Shown here: positions 1 to 5,734 of the stretch, piece by piece
Position numbering within the stretch: the first letter of the stretch is position 1
How the letters are laid out: each line of letters opens with the position of its first letter
From: Dehalococcoidia bacterium UBA6808
GTDB taxonomy: Bacteria > Chloroflexota > Dehalococcoidia > GIF9 > UBA5629
Reading direction: 5' to 3'
Assembly: GCA_002452695.1 (NCBI GenBank)
Contig: DKFA01000039.1
Coordinates: 1-9,260, forward strand
DNA length: 9,260 bases
Notes under the pieces: model-generated
The model's input: only the letters and a program-made list of their open reading frames with translations
Database searches by the model: none
Told to the model about the DNA's origin: nothing
Translations under genes and position numbers: made by a program

Positions 1-335
1 TTATCGATAAAGCAGTTGTACAGCGCCTCGGCTTTTTCCGGCAATGCGGCGCCGGTAAAACTGGGCCGCCGTCCGTGCCGGGTGTCGGCCAGGAGAGTGA
101 ACTGGCTGATGACCAGCAAACCCCCACCCACTTGCAACAAAGAAAGATTGAATTTACTATCGTCATCGCTGAAAATACGCAGGTTGATAATCTTGTCGGC
201 CAGATAATCAGCATCTTTTTCCCCATCCTCGGCGGCTACGCCCAGGAACACCAGCAACCCCCTGCCGATCTGTCCGGTGATACGTCCTTCCACTGTTACG
301 GAGGCCTGGGTCACCCTCTGTAATAACGCTTTCAT
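1..335 (-). CDS. dtd: D-aminoacyl-tRNA deacylase (Dtd), 3' end cut by window edge
   Basis: The gene encodes the cytoplasmic enzyme that hydrolyses D-amino acids (and glycine mischarged on tRNA-Ala) from tRNA, a chirality-proofreading step of translation. Reading leftward from ATG at 335-333, 111 codons are visible with no stop. The protein begins MKALLQRVTQASVTVEG, typical for the family. It contains the SQFTL active-site motif at residues 77-81 (Thr80, same numbering as in E. coli) and the later RRPSF stretch near residues 89-93. Family members are about 145-150 residues long, so roughly 35 residues are missing, including the C-terminal Gly-cisPro motif. An AGGAA Shine-Dalgarno lies about 7 bases before the ATG. 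It is divergent from the nuclease gene, with about 200 bases between them. The visible part is intact and the family assignment is secure. Confidence 0.95.
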   Translation of the reverse strand, partial: MKALLQRVTQASVTVEGRITGQIGRGLLVFLGVAAEDGEKDADYLADKIINLRIFSDDDSKFNLSLLQVGGGLLVISQFTLLADTRHGRRPSFTGAALPEKAEALYNCFID

Positions 336-365
336 AATCTATTTCCTGAAGTAATCGTTCGCAAT

Positions 366-394
366 ATTCTAATCAAACAGAAAATTATCCACAA
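366..394 (-). promoter_or_regulatory. possible promoter for dtd
   Basis: On the minus strand a TAGAAT -10 box (366-371) is preceded, after 17 bases, by TTGTGG (389-394), which matches only half of the -35 consensus. It would place transcription start about 25 bases before the dtd ATG. The weak -35 makes this tentative. Confidence 0.25.
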
Positions 395-416
395 ATTTAC
401 TTTTTAGTAGTGCCAA

Positions 417-429
417 AGTACGTAGTACT
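417..429. repeat. 13-bp palindrome in the dtd/nuclease divergent region
   Basis: AGTAC and GTACT form a perfect inverted repeat around a 3-base centre (GTA). It lies upstream of both divergent genes, so it could be a binding site for a dimeric regulator. It is short, and nothing else in the window identifies a regulator. Confidence 0.3.
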
Positions 430-474
430 AATATTTTCGGGCTCCGGGCATATAACTGTATGTATTTAACTCGA

Positions 475-503
475 TTGACACCCTCCCCTCATTGGGTTAC
501 AAT
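475..503 (+). promoter_or_regulatory. sigma-70-type promoter for the bifunctional nuclease gene
   Basis: A perfect TTGACA -35 (475-480) is followed by a 17-base spacer and a TACAAT -10 (498-503, five of six consensus bases). Transcription would start near 509-511, giving a leader of about 25 bases with an AGGAGG ribosome site at 524-529, six bases before the ATG. Confidence 0.85.
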
Positions 504-535
504 CCTAACTGAGCCGTCTACTCAGGAGGAGTCCC

Positions 536-1324
536 ATGAAAGAGATGCAAATAGACAGTATACGGGTCAGCCTCATGAACTACCAGCATGTAGTGATCCT
601 CAAAGAAAGACAGACTGACCGTTATCTGCCTATATGGATAGGCCCGGCGGAAGCCGACGCCATCTCAATGAAACTGCAGAATGTCGATGTATCGCGACCG
701 ATGACCCACGACCTGCTGAAAAACACGCTTTTTGCCCTTGAATCTATCTCGGGCATGAGTATCAGCAGGATCGTTGTCAATGATCTCAGGTCCGACACAT
801 TCTATGCCCAGATAGTATTTGAATTCCTCGAAGGTCCGCCTGTGATCGAACTCGAAGCCAGGACCAGCGGGCGTAGCGTTCAGGGATTAGAAAAGGACTC
901 CCAGCTCAAACTGAGATGGATGTCCAGAGAGTTTTCGTCTACAGTAGTGCGCAAATGGCAGGAAGGCAAGAAACAATTTATGGAAATTGATGGAGGTGAG
1001 GGGTGGATTTTTGAAGTGTTTTTTGATGAGTTGAATACACGCTGGCTTCTGACCAGGCTCAAGCTAGATTCCAGGCCCAGTGATGCAATTGCGCTGGCTG
1101 TAAGGGTTACCGCGCCTATCTTCGCTGAAGAAACAGTGCTGGACAAGGCCGGCATCATACTGGATGCAGAATCAGGCAAGATCTCAGCCCAGAGCAGACC
1201 CCAGGAAGCTGCCGGCGCAGGCCCTGCCGACAAGGTCGACGATCAGGAACTGAAGAAGTTTCCGGCGATCTATGACTTCATCAATACGCTCGACCTTGAT
1301 GATTTCGGCAAGAGAAAATCCTGA
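536..1324 (+). CDS. bifunctional nuclease (BFN/DUF151) family protein with internal insertion
   Basis: This is a member of the DUF151 / bifunctional nuclease family, for which DNase and RNase activity has been reported in plant and archaeal or bacterial homologues; the bacterial role is poorly defined. The N-terminal half (residues about 1-97) carries the family hallmarks RYLPIWIGPAEADAI, RPMTHDLL and NDLRSDTFYAQI. The second hallmark, SRPSDAIALAVR, lies at residues 179-190, followed by APIFAEE. In ordinary members these two parts are nearly adjacent; here about 70 extra residues separate them, and the protein is 262 aa against roughly 150-200 for usual relatives. The C-terminal tail ends in FINTLDLDDFGKRKS, a common ending in the family. 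The start is fixed by AGGAGG at 524-529. The gene has its own promoter and is followed by 157 bases before the atp operon, with no clear terminator. The family call is secure; the function of the insertion is unknown. Confidence 0.9.
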   Translation: MKEMQIDSIRVSLMNYQHVVILKERQTDRYLPIWIGPAEADAISMKLQNVDVSRPMTHDLLKNTLFALESISGMSISRIVVNDLRSDTFYAQIVFEFLEGPPVIELEARTSGRSVQGLEKDSQLKLRWMSREFSSTVVRKWQEGKKQFMEIDGGEGWIFEVFFDELNTRWLLTRLKLDSRPSDAIALAVRVTAPIFAEETVLDKAGIILDAESGKISAQSRPQEAAGAGPADKVDDQELKKFPAIYDFINTLDLDDFGKRKS

Positions 1325-1414
1325 CCGTTTCCACTCCGAAATAATTCATCCATTTAATCGCAATTGCCATTGTAAATGTCAGCGCTGTGTAAAATGCGTA
1401 ATTGGTAACGCTTA

Positions 1415-1428
1415 TTGACTGAAGTCAA
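1415..1428. repeat. inverted repeat upstream of the atp promoter
   Basis: TTGACT and AGTCAA form a perfect inverted repeat with a 2-base centre. It ends 18 bases before the -35 box of the atp promoter, and its left half is identical to that -35 box (TTGACT). It is a candidate operator or activator site. No -10 lies at a proper distance from it, so it is unlikely to be a second promoter. Confidence 0.4.
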
Positions 1429-1446
1429 AAATCACTGGAAAGTCCG

Positions 1447-1476
1447 TTGACTACGCTGAAAGGGACTTGTTATAAT
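1447..1476 (+). promoter_or_regulatory. atp operon promoter with extended -10
   Basis: A TTGACT -35 (1447-1452) is followed by an 18-base spacer and a perfect TATAAT -10 (1471-1476). The -10 is preceded by TGT, giving the extended form TGnTATAAT at 1468-1476. Transcription should start six to seven bases after the -10, at about 1482-1483, which is the first start codon of the operon. No other good promoter is visible within the operon, so this one probably drives all nine genes. Confidence 0.85.
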
Positions 1477-1481
1477 ATGCG

Positions 1482-1775
1482 ATGCCTGTGTCTAAGCAGG
1501 ATAAGGAACGGAAACCAGAAAAAAGGCAATTGATCAAAGGTCTCTGGTTTCTCTTTAATGTAGGTTGGTTTGTTGCATTAAGCCTTGTCGTGCCGACAGC
1601 AATCGGCCTGTGGTTGGATGCTCCCGAGAGATTCAATTCCCGACCACTGTGCACGTTAATAGGATTTGTGCTGGGAACTATGACCGCCGGTTACGGTCTT
1701 TATAAAATGCTGCGTCAGTTTATAGATGAGCAAAAAGACAATGACAACAAAAATGAACTCAAAAAAGGAGCATGA
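1482..1775 (+). CDS. atpZ: AtpZ/AtpI-like accessory protein of F1Fo ATP synthase
   Basis: This small membrane protein (97 aa) resembles the AtpZ/AtpQ family, long annotated as 'putative F0F1-ATPase subunit'. Members precede atpB in many operons and have been linked to enzyme assembly or to Mg2+/Ca2+ handling. The N terminus is charged (many Lys, Glu and Arg up to residue 18). Two hydrophobic segments follow, about residues 20-46 (ending in the family-typical GLWLD) and 56-78 (IGFVLGTMTAGYGLYKML), and then a charged, Lys/Asp-rich tail. An in-frame stop at 1473-1475 makes ATG 1482 the furthest possible start. No Shine-Dalgarno sits at a useful distance; the only purine-rich stretch (1458-1465) is about 16 bases away and would lie upstream of the predicted transcript. 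Translation is therefore likely leaderless. Its stop overlaps the possible ATG of atpB. AtpI (uncI) is the alternative name. Confidence 0.8.
   Translation: MPVSKQDKERKPEKRQLIKGLWFLFNVGWFVALSLVVPTAIGLWLDAPERFNSRPLCTLIGFVLGTMTAGYGLYKMLRQFIDEQKDNDNKNELKKGA
1765..1770 (+). promoter_or_regulatory. Shine-Dalgarno that questions the atpB start
   Basis: AAGGAG ends one base before the ATG at 1772, too close for normal initiation, but seven bases before an in-frame GTG at 1778, which is ideal spacing. The GTG is therefore the likelier initiator of subunit a, shortening it by two residues. Confidence 0.6.
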
Positions 1776-2758
1776 CAGTGAGTAAACTTGGTTGCTCCAA
1801 CCGCCTGGTAGTCATCCTCGGCATCGCCGTAGTGGCGCTGGCTCTGGCATCATTTACTTTCGGGCCTATCGGCGCCAGGCTTTTCGGCATACAAACGCCA
1901 CATGAGCTTCAGGTAAGCAAACCCCACGTATCCCTGCCCTCTGAAGCCATGTTCCACATCGGCGACTTCAAGATCACCAACACATTGATCTCCTCCTGGA
2001 TCACCATTATCTTGCTATGCACTCTATTCTACTTCGCCACCCGCAAGATGAAGGATGTCCCGGGCAGGCTCCAGGGTCTCGCCGAGGTAGTCGTGGACGG
2101 TATCTACAATACCATCCAGGGCGTATCAGGCGAGAAATATGTTAAAACGTTCTTCCCGGTGGTCACCACCATCTTTTTATATGTAGTCACCAATGCCCTG
2201 CTGGCTCTTGTGCCGCTGTGGGGCACCTGGGGACCGATCGAAGAGATACAGGAAGGTTCACATACAGCAACGGTCATTGTACCTTTCCTGCGGGCTGCCA
2301 ACACAGATATCAACCTGACTCTTTCCATCGCGCTGATATCATTCTTCTTTGTCGAATACCTGGGCTTCAGCAAGATCGGCGCACTCAACTATATCAATTC
2401 ATTCTTCCACTTCAAGGAATTGGGTAAGGCCCTGGGCGAGCTGTTCAAAGGCAATTTCAAAGCTTTTATCAGCGGCTTTGCCTTTGGATTCATCAACATG
2501 TATGTAGGCCTGCTTGAACTGCTCAGCCACCTGATCAGGATCATAAGCTTTACCTTCCGTCTATTCGGCAACATGACAGCAGGTGAAATCCTGATCGGCG
2601 TGATGACTTTCCTGGTTGCACTGATCGTGCCGTCGATATTCTACGGATTTGAGACACTGTTCGGTTTGCTCCAGGCCCTGATCTTCGCCGGACTGACATT
2701 GGTATTCGGTTTGATGGCAGTAACCCCACAGCATGAAGAGGGTGCTGAAGAACATTAA
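1772..2758 (+). CDS. atpB: F1Fo ATP synthase subunit a
   Basis: Subunit a forms the two half-channels through which ions reach the c-ring in the cytoplasmic membrane. The essential arginine is Arg263 in FRLFGNMTAGE (equivalent to E. coli Arg210). The conserved C-terminal helix carries Gln301 in LLQALIF, with Glu272 and Glu294 at the positions of E. coli Glu219 and His245. Hydrophobic segments lie near residues 11-31, 70-91, 125-149, 180-198, 228-263 and 272-319. At 328 aa it is longer than the E. coli protein (271). The extra length lies in an N-terminal segment and in the loop WGTWGPIEEIQEGSHTA (about 149-166), which I associate with Chloroflexota homologues. Translation starts at ATG 1772, overlapping the atpZ stop by four bases, or more likely at GTG 1778, judged by Shine-Dalgarno spacing. 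Subunit c follows 37 bases downstream. Confidence 0.96.
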   Translation: MTVSKLGCSNRLVVILGIAVVALALASFTFGPIGARLFGIQTPHELQVSKPHVSLPSEAMFHIGDFKITNTLISSWITIILLCTLFYFATRKMKDVPGRLQGLAEVVVDGIYNTIQGVSGEKYVKTFFPVVTTIFLYVVTNALLALVPLWGTWGPIEEIQEGSHTATVIVPFLRAANTDINLTLSIALISFFFVEYLGFSKIGALNYINSFFHFKELGKALGELFKGNFKAFISGFAFGFINMYVGLLELLSHLIRIISFTFRLFGNMTAGEILIGVMTFLVALIVPSIFYGFETLFGLLQALIFAGLTLVFGLMAVTPQHEEGAEEH

Positions 2759-2795
2759 TACATTAATATTTGTCTTTTAAAAAAGGAGGATTTAG

Positions 2796-3026
2796 ATGGA
2801 CGCTGAAACTATGAAAATGCTAGGTGCTGGCCTCGCAGGTGGCCTGGGAATGCTTGGCCCGGGCCTTGGTCTTGGTCTGATTGGCCTTGGCGCAATGCAG
2901 GCATTGGGCCGCAATCCTGAAGCCAGGGGCGCGATCCTGACAAACATGATCCTTATTGGCGCTCTCACCGAAGCAGTTGGCATCTACGCCCTGATCATCG
3001 CCATTCTGCTTGCTATGGTCGTATAA
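2796..3026 (+). CDS. atpE: F1Fo ATP synthase subunit c
   Basis: This hairpin of two membrane helices (76 aa) assembles into the rotating ring that carries ions through Fo. Helix 1 contains a glycine-rich stretch (GPGLGLGLIGLG, residues 21-32). The polar loop is GRNPEA (38-43), and the ion-binding carboxylate in helix 2 is Glu59 within LTEAVGIYAL. Aligned with the Na+-binding c subunit of Ilyobacter tartaricus, the Na+ ligands Gln32, Ser66 and Thr67 are replaced by Leu26, Ala60 and Val61, so proton use is inferred. The start is fixed by an AGGAGG at 2784-2789, six bases before the ATG, one of the strongest ribosome sites in the operon. That fits the need for many copies of c per enzyme. A hairpin lies 46 bases after the stop. 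Confidence 0.96.
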   Translation: MDAETMKMLGAGLAGGLGMLGPGLGLGLIGLGAMQALGRNPEARGAILTNMILIGALTEAVGIYALIIAILLAMVV

Positions 3027-3072
3027 TAGCTGTATTGAGGTTGGGGCACGCATATCATTGCATACCCTGACC

Positions 3073-3097
3073 CGTGATGGAAATATTAGCCGTCACG
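3073..3097 (+). promoter_or_regulatory. intercistronic hairpin between atpE and atpF
   Basis: CGTGATGG (3073-3080) pairs with CCGTCACG (3090-3097) as an 8-bp stem with one G-U pair, around a 9-base A/T-rich loop. It lies in the operon's longest gap (3027-3135). No T tract follows, so it is not a standard terminator. It could protect the 3' end of an atpE message or act as a processing site. Confidence 0.55.
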
Positions 3098-3135
3098 CAT
3101 GAGAGAAAATACAGTAATGGAAGTTTGAGGTAAAT

Positions 3136-3636
3136 ATGGAAAGTATCGGCATCAATTGGCAATTGCTGGTTGCTTTTCTGGTCAACTTCCTTATTTTATT
3201 CGGCCTTCTCACAGCAATCCTGTACAAGCCGGTCCTGAAAATGCTCGATGAGAGATCGGCCAAGATAAAGGAAAGCCTTGAACAGGCAGAGAAAATAAAG
3301 GAGCAGACGAGCCGCAGCGAAGAGCAGATCAAAGCGGCTATTGAAACTGCCCGCAAAGAAAGCCAGGTTATTATCTCCCAGGCCTCTCAGATCGCAGCAA
3401 AAATTAAAGAAGAGGCCAAGGGCGAAGCGCGCAAGGAAGCTGATGTCATCATCGCCAAAGCCAGGGATGAGATCAAGCTCGAGCGTGATAAATCGATCGG
3501 CGAGCTCCGCAGCGAATTTGCCAACCTGACCGTACTTGCAGCAGAAAAAGTCATCAAGGAATCGCTGGACGCACAGAAACATATGAAGCTGATCAACGAG
3601 GTCCTGGACCAGAGCAATTCGTTTAAACAAAATTAA
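3136..3636 (+). CDS. atpF: F1Fo ATP synthase subunit b
   Basis: Subunit b is the peripheral stalk that ties Fo to F1. The 166-aa protein has one membrane helix near residues 7-29 and then the conserved YKPVLKMLDERSAKI just past the membrane (about 30-44). A long, charged, alanine-rich region to about residue 145 is typical of the coiled-coil dimerisation part. The C-terminal section (LTVLAAEKVIKESLD) is the part that contacts subunit delta. The length is normal (E. coli 156). The ATG is preceded by GAGG with a 5-base gap. Only one b gene is present, so there is no b/b' pair as in photosynthetic bacteria, and a homodimer is expected. The atpH start lies 14 bases downstream. Confidence 0.95.
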   Translation: MESIGINWQLLVAFLVNFLILFGLLTAILYKPVLKMLDERSAKIKESLEQAEKIKEQTSRSEEQIKAAIETARKESQVIISQASQIAAKIKEEAKGEARKEADVIIAKARDEIKLERDKSIGELRSEFANLTVLAAEKVIKESLDAQKHMKLINEVLDQSNSFKQN

Positions 3637-3650
3637 ATCAGGATACGCAA

Positions 3651-4190
3651 ATGATATCGACAATTTCTGCCAGGCGTTACGCACAGGCGATCTACCAGAT
3701 CGCCCAAGCCAAGAACAACCTGGACGAATGGAGCAAAGATCTGAAAAGGATTGCCGAAATCGTCAGGGACCAGCAGGTCATTGACACGATGGACAGTCCC
3801 AAGGTCCCGTTCGACCATAAGGCAGCTCTGATCAAACAGAAGCTGGGCCAGGCGGATGAGCTCGTTTACAACCTGTGCTACCTGATGATTACGAAAGGCA
3901 AGCTCAAAAATACGGGACAGATATCCGATGAATATGATGCCCTGCTGGATGAGCATAAGGGCATCAAGCATGCCCTGGTCACCACGGCTGTGCCAGTCGA
4001 TGACGCTGAGAAGCAGAAAATTGCTGCTCAGCTCGAAAAAATAACCGGAAAAAAGGTATCGGTAAAGCTTCAGGTCAATCCGGCAATCCTGGGAGGCATC
4101 ATCGTCAGGATTGAAGATACCCAGATCGACGGCAGTGTCCGCAACAAGCTGGACCTGCTGAGAAAAGACCTGGTACAGGCATCAAAGTAA
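3651..4190 (+). CDS. atpH: F1 ATP synthase subunit delta (OSCP)
   Basis: Subunit delta links the top of the alpha3beta3 hexamer to the b stalk. The 179-aa protein starts with the family pattern SARRYAQAIYQIA (residues 6-18), which begins the N-terminal six-helix domain that binds alpha. It ends with the signature NPAILGGIIVRIEDTQIDGS (about 143-162) followed by NKLDLLRKDL, the C-terminal b-binding region. The length matches E. coli (177). AGGA at 3640-3643, seven bases before the ATG, supports the start. Its position between atpF and atpA is the usual bacterial order. Nothing is missing or unusual. Confidence 0.95.
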   Translation: MISTISARRYAQAIYQIAQAKNNLDEWSKDLKRIAEIVRDQQVIDTMDSPKVPFDHKAALIKQKLGQADELVYNLCYLMITKGKLKNTGQISDEYDALLDEHKGIKHALVTTAVPVDDAEKQKIAAQLEKITGKKVSVKLQVNPAILGGIIVRIEDTQIDGSVRNKLDLLRKDLVQASK

Positions 4191-4198
4191 ACTACCTT

Positions 4199-4207
4199 AG
4201 GGGGTGA
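4199..4207 (+). promoter_or_regulatory. ribosome binding site that fixes the TTG start of atpA
   Basis: AGGGGGTGA differs by one base from the ideal AGGAGGTGA and ends six bases before TTG 4214. No in-frame ATG lies nearby; the first internal one, at codon 25, would remove the N-terminal helix. Confidence 0.8.
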
Positions 4208-4213
4208 GCAGAA

Positions 4214-5725
4214 TTGAAATCCCATGAAAAAGATATAGTATCAGTAATCAAAGACCAGATTGAGAATTTCGGCGCATCTGCTACCATGACCGATGTCGGC
4301 ACCGTGGTAGAGGTTGGCGACGGCGTGGCTCGCATGCAGGGCCTGCGCAAAGCCAAAAATAATGAGTTGCTCTCCTTCCCCGGCGGCATTATGGGACTGG
4401 CGCTTAACCTTGAAGAAGATACCGTCGCCGCTGTGGTGCTGGGAGATTATTCCCACATTAAGGAAGGCGATGAAGTACGCTGCACCGGGCGCGTCGTCGA
4501 AGTGCCCGTCGGCCCCGAACTGATCGGGCGTGTGGTCAACACGCTGGGCGAGCCAATCGATGGACTCGGCCCGATTAAAACTTCAAAAAGACGCGAAGTC
4601 GAGGTCATCGCTCCCAACGTTGTCAGCAGACAGCCGGTCAACAAGCCGGTCCACACAGGCATCAAATGCGTGGACGCCCTGGTGCCCATCGGACGAGGAC
4701 AGCGCGAGCTGATTATCGGTGACCGCTCCATAGGCAAATCCGCCATTGCCATCGACACCATCATCTCCCAGAAGGGCGGCGACCTGATCTGCATCTATGT
4801 CGCAATCGGCCAGAAGACGGCCAAAGTCGCCAATGTTATTGATATTCTGAGAAAATACGGCGCCATGGACTACACCATCGTCGTGGCAGCCAACTCCTCC
4901 GACCCCGCAGCTATGCAATACCTTGCTCCCTACGCAGGTTGCGCTATGGGCGAAGAGTTCATGGCACAGGGCAAAGACGCCCTCATCATCTATGACGACC
5001 TCTCCAAGCATGCCTGGGCCTACAGACAGATCTCGCTGATCCTGCGCAGGCCCCCCGGACGTGAAGCTTATCCCGGCGACGTTTTCTATCTGCATTCCAG
5101 GTTGCTGGAACGCGCCGCCAGGCTATCAGCCGACCTGGGCGGCGGCTCATTGACCGCACTGCCCATCATCGAAGTGCAAGCCGGTGATATGTCGGCCTAC
5201 ATTCCTACCAACGTAATCTCGATCACCGACGGCCAGATTTACGTAGAAACCGACCTGTTCAATGCCGGTATCCGTCCGGCGCTCAACATCGGTCTGTCGG
5301 TTTCCCGCGTGGGCGGCAATGCCCAATCCAAAGCCATGCGCCAGGTTGCAGGCAAGCTGAAGATCGAGATGGCGCAATTTGATGAACTGGCAGCGTTCGC
5401 TCAGTTTGGCGCTTCCGATCTGGATAAAGCCACCAGGGCACAGCTCGAACGCGGCCAGCGCATGAGGGAAATCCTCAAGCAGCCCCAGTTCGCGCCTCTG
5501 ACACTGGAACAGGAGGTAATGATACTCTGGGCAGTAACCAACGGTTTTCTTGACGATGTGCCGGTCGATAAGGTTGCTGCTTTCGAAAGTGCTTTCTATA
5601 AATTTATGGCCAACAACCATCCCGCAGTCGGGCAGAGCATAGCAACCGAGAAAGCTATCATACCTGAAATAGAAGCAGAGCTTAAGAAGGCAGTAGCCGA
5701 GTTCAAACAAAGTTCGGCTTATTGA
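4214..5725 (+). CDS. atpA: F1 ATP synthase subunit alpha
   Basis: Alpha is the non-catalytic nucleotide-binding subunit of the F1 hexamer; it completes each catalytic site with an arginine. The 503-aa protein (E. coli 513) starts at TTG. An N-terminal beta-barrel domain (about 25-95) is followed by the nucleotide domain. The P-loop is GDRSIGKSA at 169-177, where most bacteria have GDRQTGKTA. VAIGQK follows at about 196-201, and the arginine finger is Arg365 in GLSVSRVGG. The C-terminal helical part contains AAFAQFGASDLDKATRAQLERG in separate recognisable blocks. The P-loop fits the G-x4-G-K-[ST] rule, so nucleotide binding should remain, but Gln172, Thr173 and Thr176 of the usual motif are Ser, Ile and Ser. 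The gene lies 23 bases after atpH and 9 before atpG. Confidence 0.97.
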   Translation: MKSHEKDIVSVIKDQIENFGASATMTDVGTVVEVGDGVARMQGLRKAKNNELLSFPGGIMGLALNLEEDTVAAVVLGDYSHIKEGDEVRCTGRVVEVPVGPELIGRVVNTLGEPIDGLGPIKTSKRREVEVIAPNVVSRQPVNKPVHTGIKCVDALVPIGRGQRELIIGDRSIGKSAIAIDTIISQKGGDLICIYVAIGQKTAKVANVIDILRKYGAMDYTIVVAANSSDPAAMQYLAPYAGCAMGEEFMAQGKDALIIYDDLSKHAWAYRQISLILRRPPGREAYPGDVFYLHSRLLERAARLSADLGGGSLTALPIIEVQAGDMSAYIPTNVISITDGQIYVETDLFNAGIRPALNIGLSVSRVGGNAQSKAMRQVAGKLKIEMAQFDELAAFAQFGASDLDKATRAQLERGQRMREILKQPQFAPLTLEQEVMILWAVTNGFLDDVPVDKVAAFESAFYKFMANNHPAVGQSIATEKAIIPEIEAELKKAVAEFKQSSAY

Positions 5726-5734
5726 GGCAAATAA

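Noticed and set aside
880..1233. Antisense open frame across the nuclease insertion, considered as a sign of a separate inserted gene
   Set aside because: Its product is a low-complexity Ser/Leu-rich shadow; the plus-strand frame is continuous with intact family motifs on both sides.
1364..1395. TTGCCA ... TAAAAT as an additional upstream atp promoter
   Set aside because: The 20-base spacer is too long for sigma-70-type recognition, and a far better promoter lies 80 bases downstream.
1390..1406. Possible terminator hairpin after the nuclease gene (GCGT...ACGC)
   Set aside because: The stem is only four pairs with a mismatch beyond and there is no T tract, so I do not call a terminator between 1325 and 1446.
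2753..2768. Tandem 8-base repeat CATTAATA at the end of atpB
   Set aside because: There are only two copies, A/T-rich, spanning the stop codon; it is too small to indicate function.
3077..3133. 18-codon frame in the atpE-atpF gap, ending two bases before atpF
   Set aside because: It has no Shine-Dalgarno, its start is buried in the hairpin stem, and the peptide has no recognisable features; chance is sufficient.
4583..5095. Long open frame (170 codons) antisense to atpA
   Set aside because: It lies entirely within the strongly conserved alpha coding region, its protein looks like no family, and it is explained by codon bias of the real gene. The same holds for the antisense frames at 5147-5710, 6582-7112 and 3196-3684.
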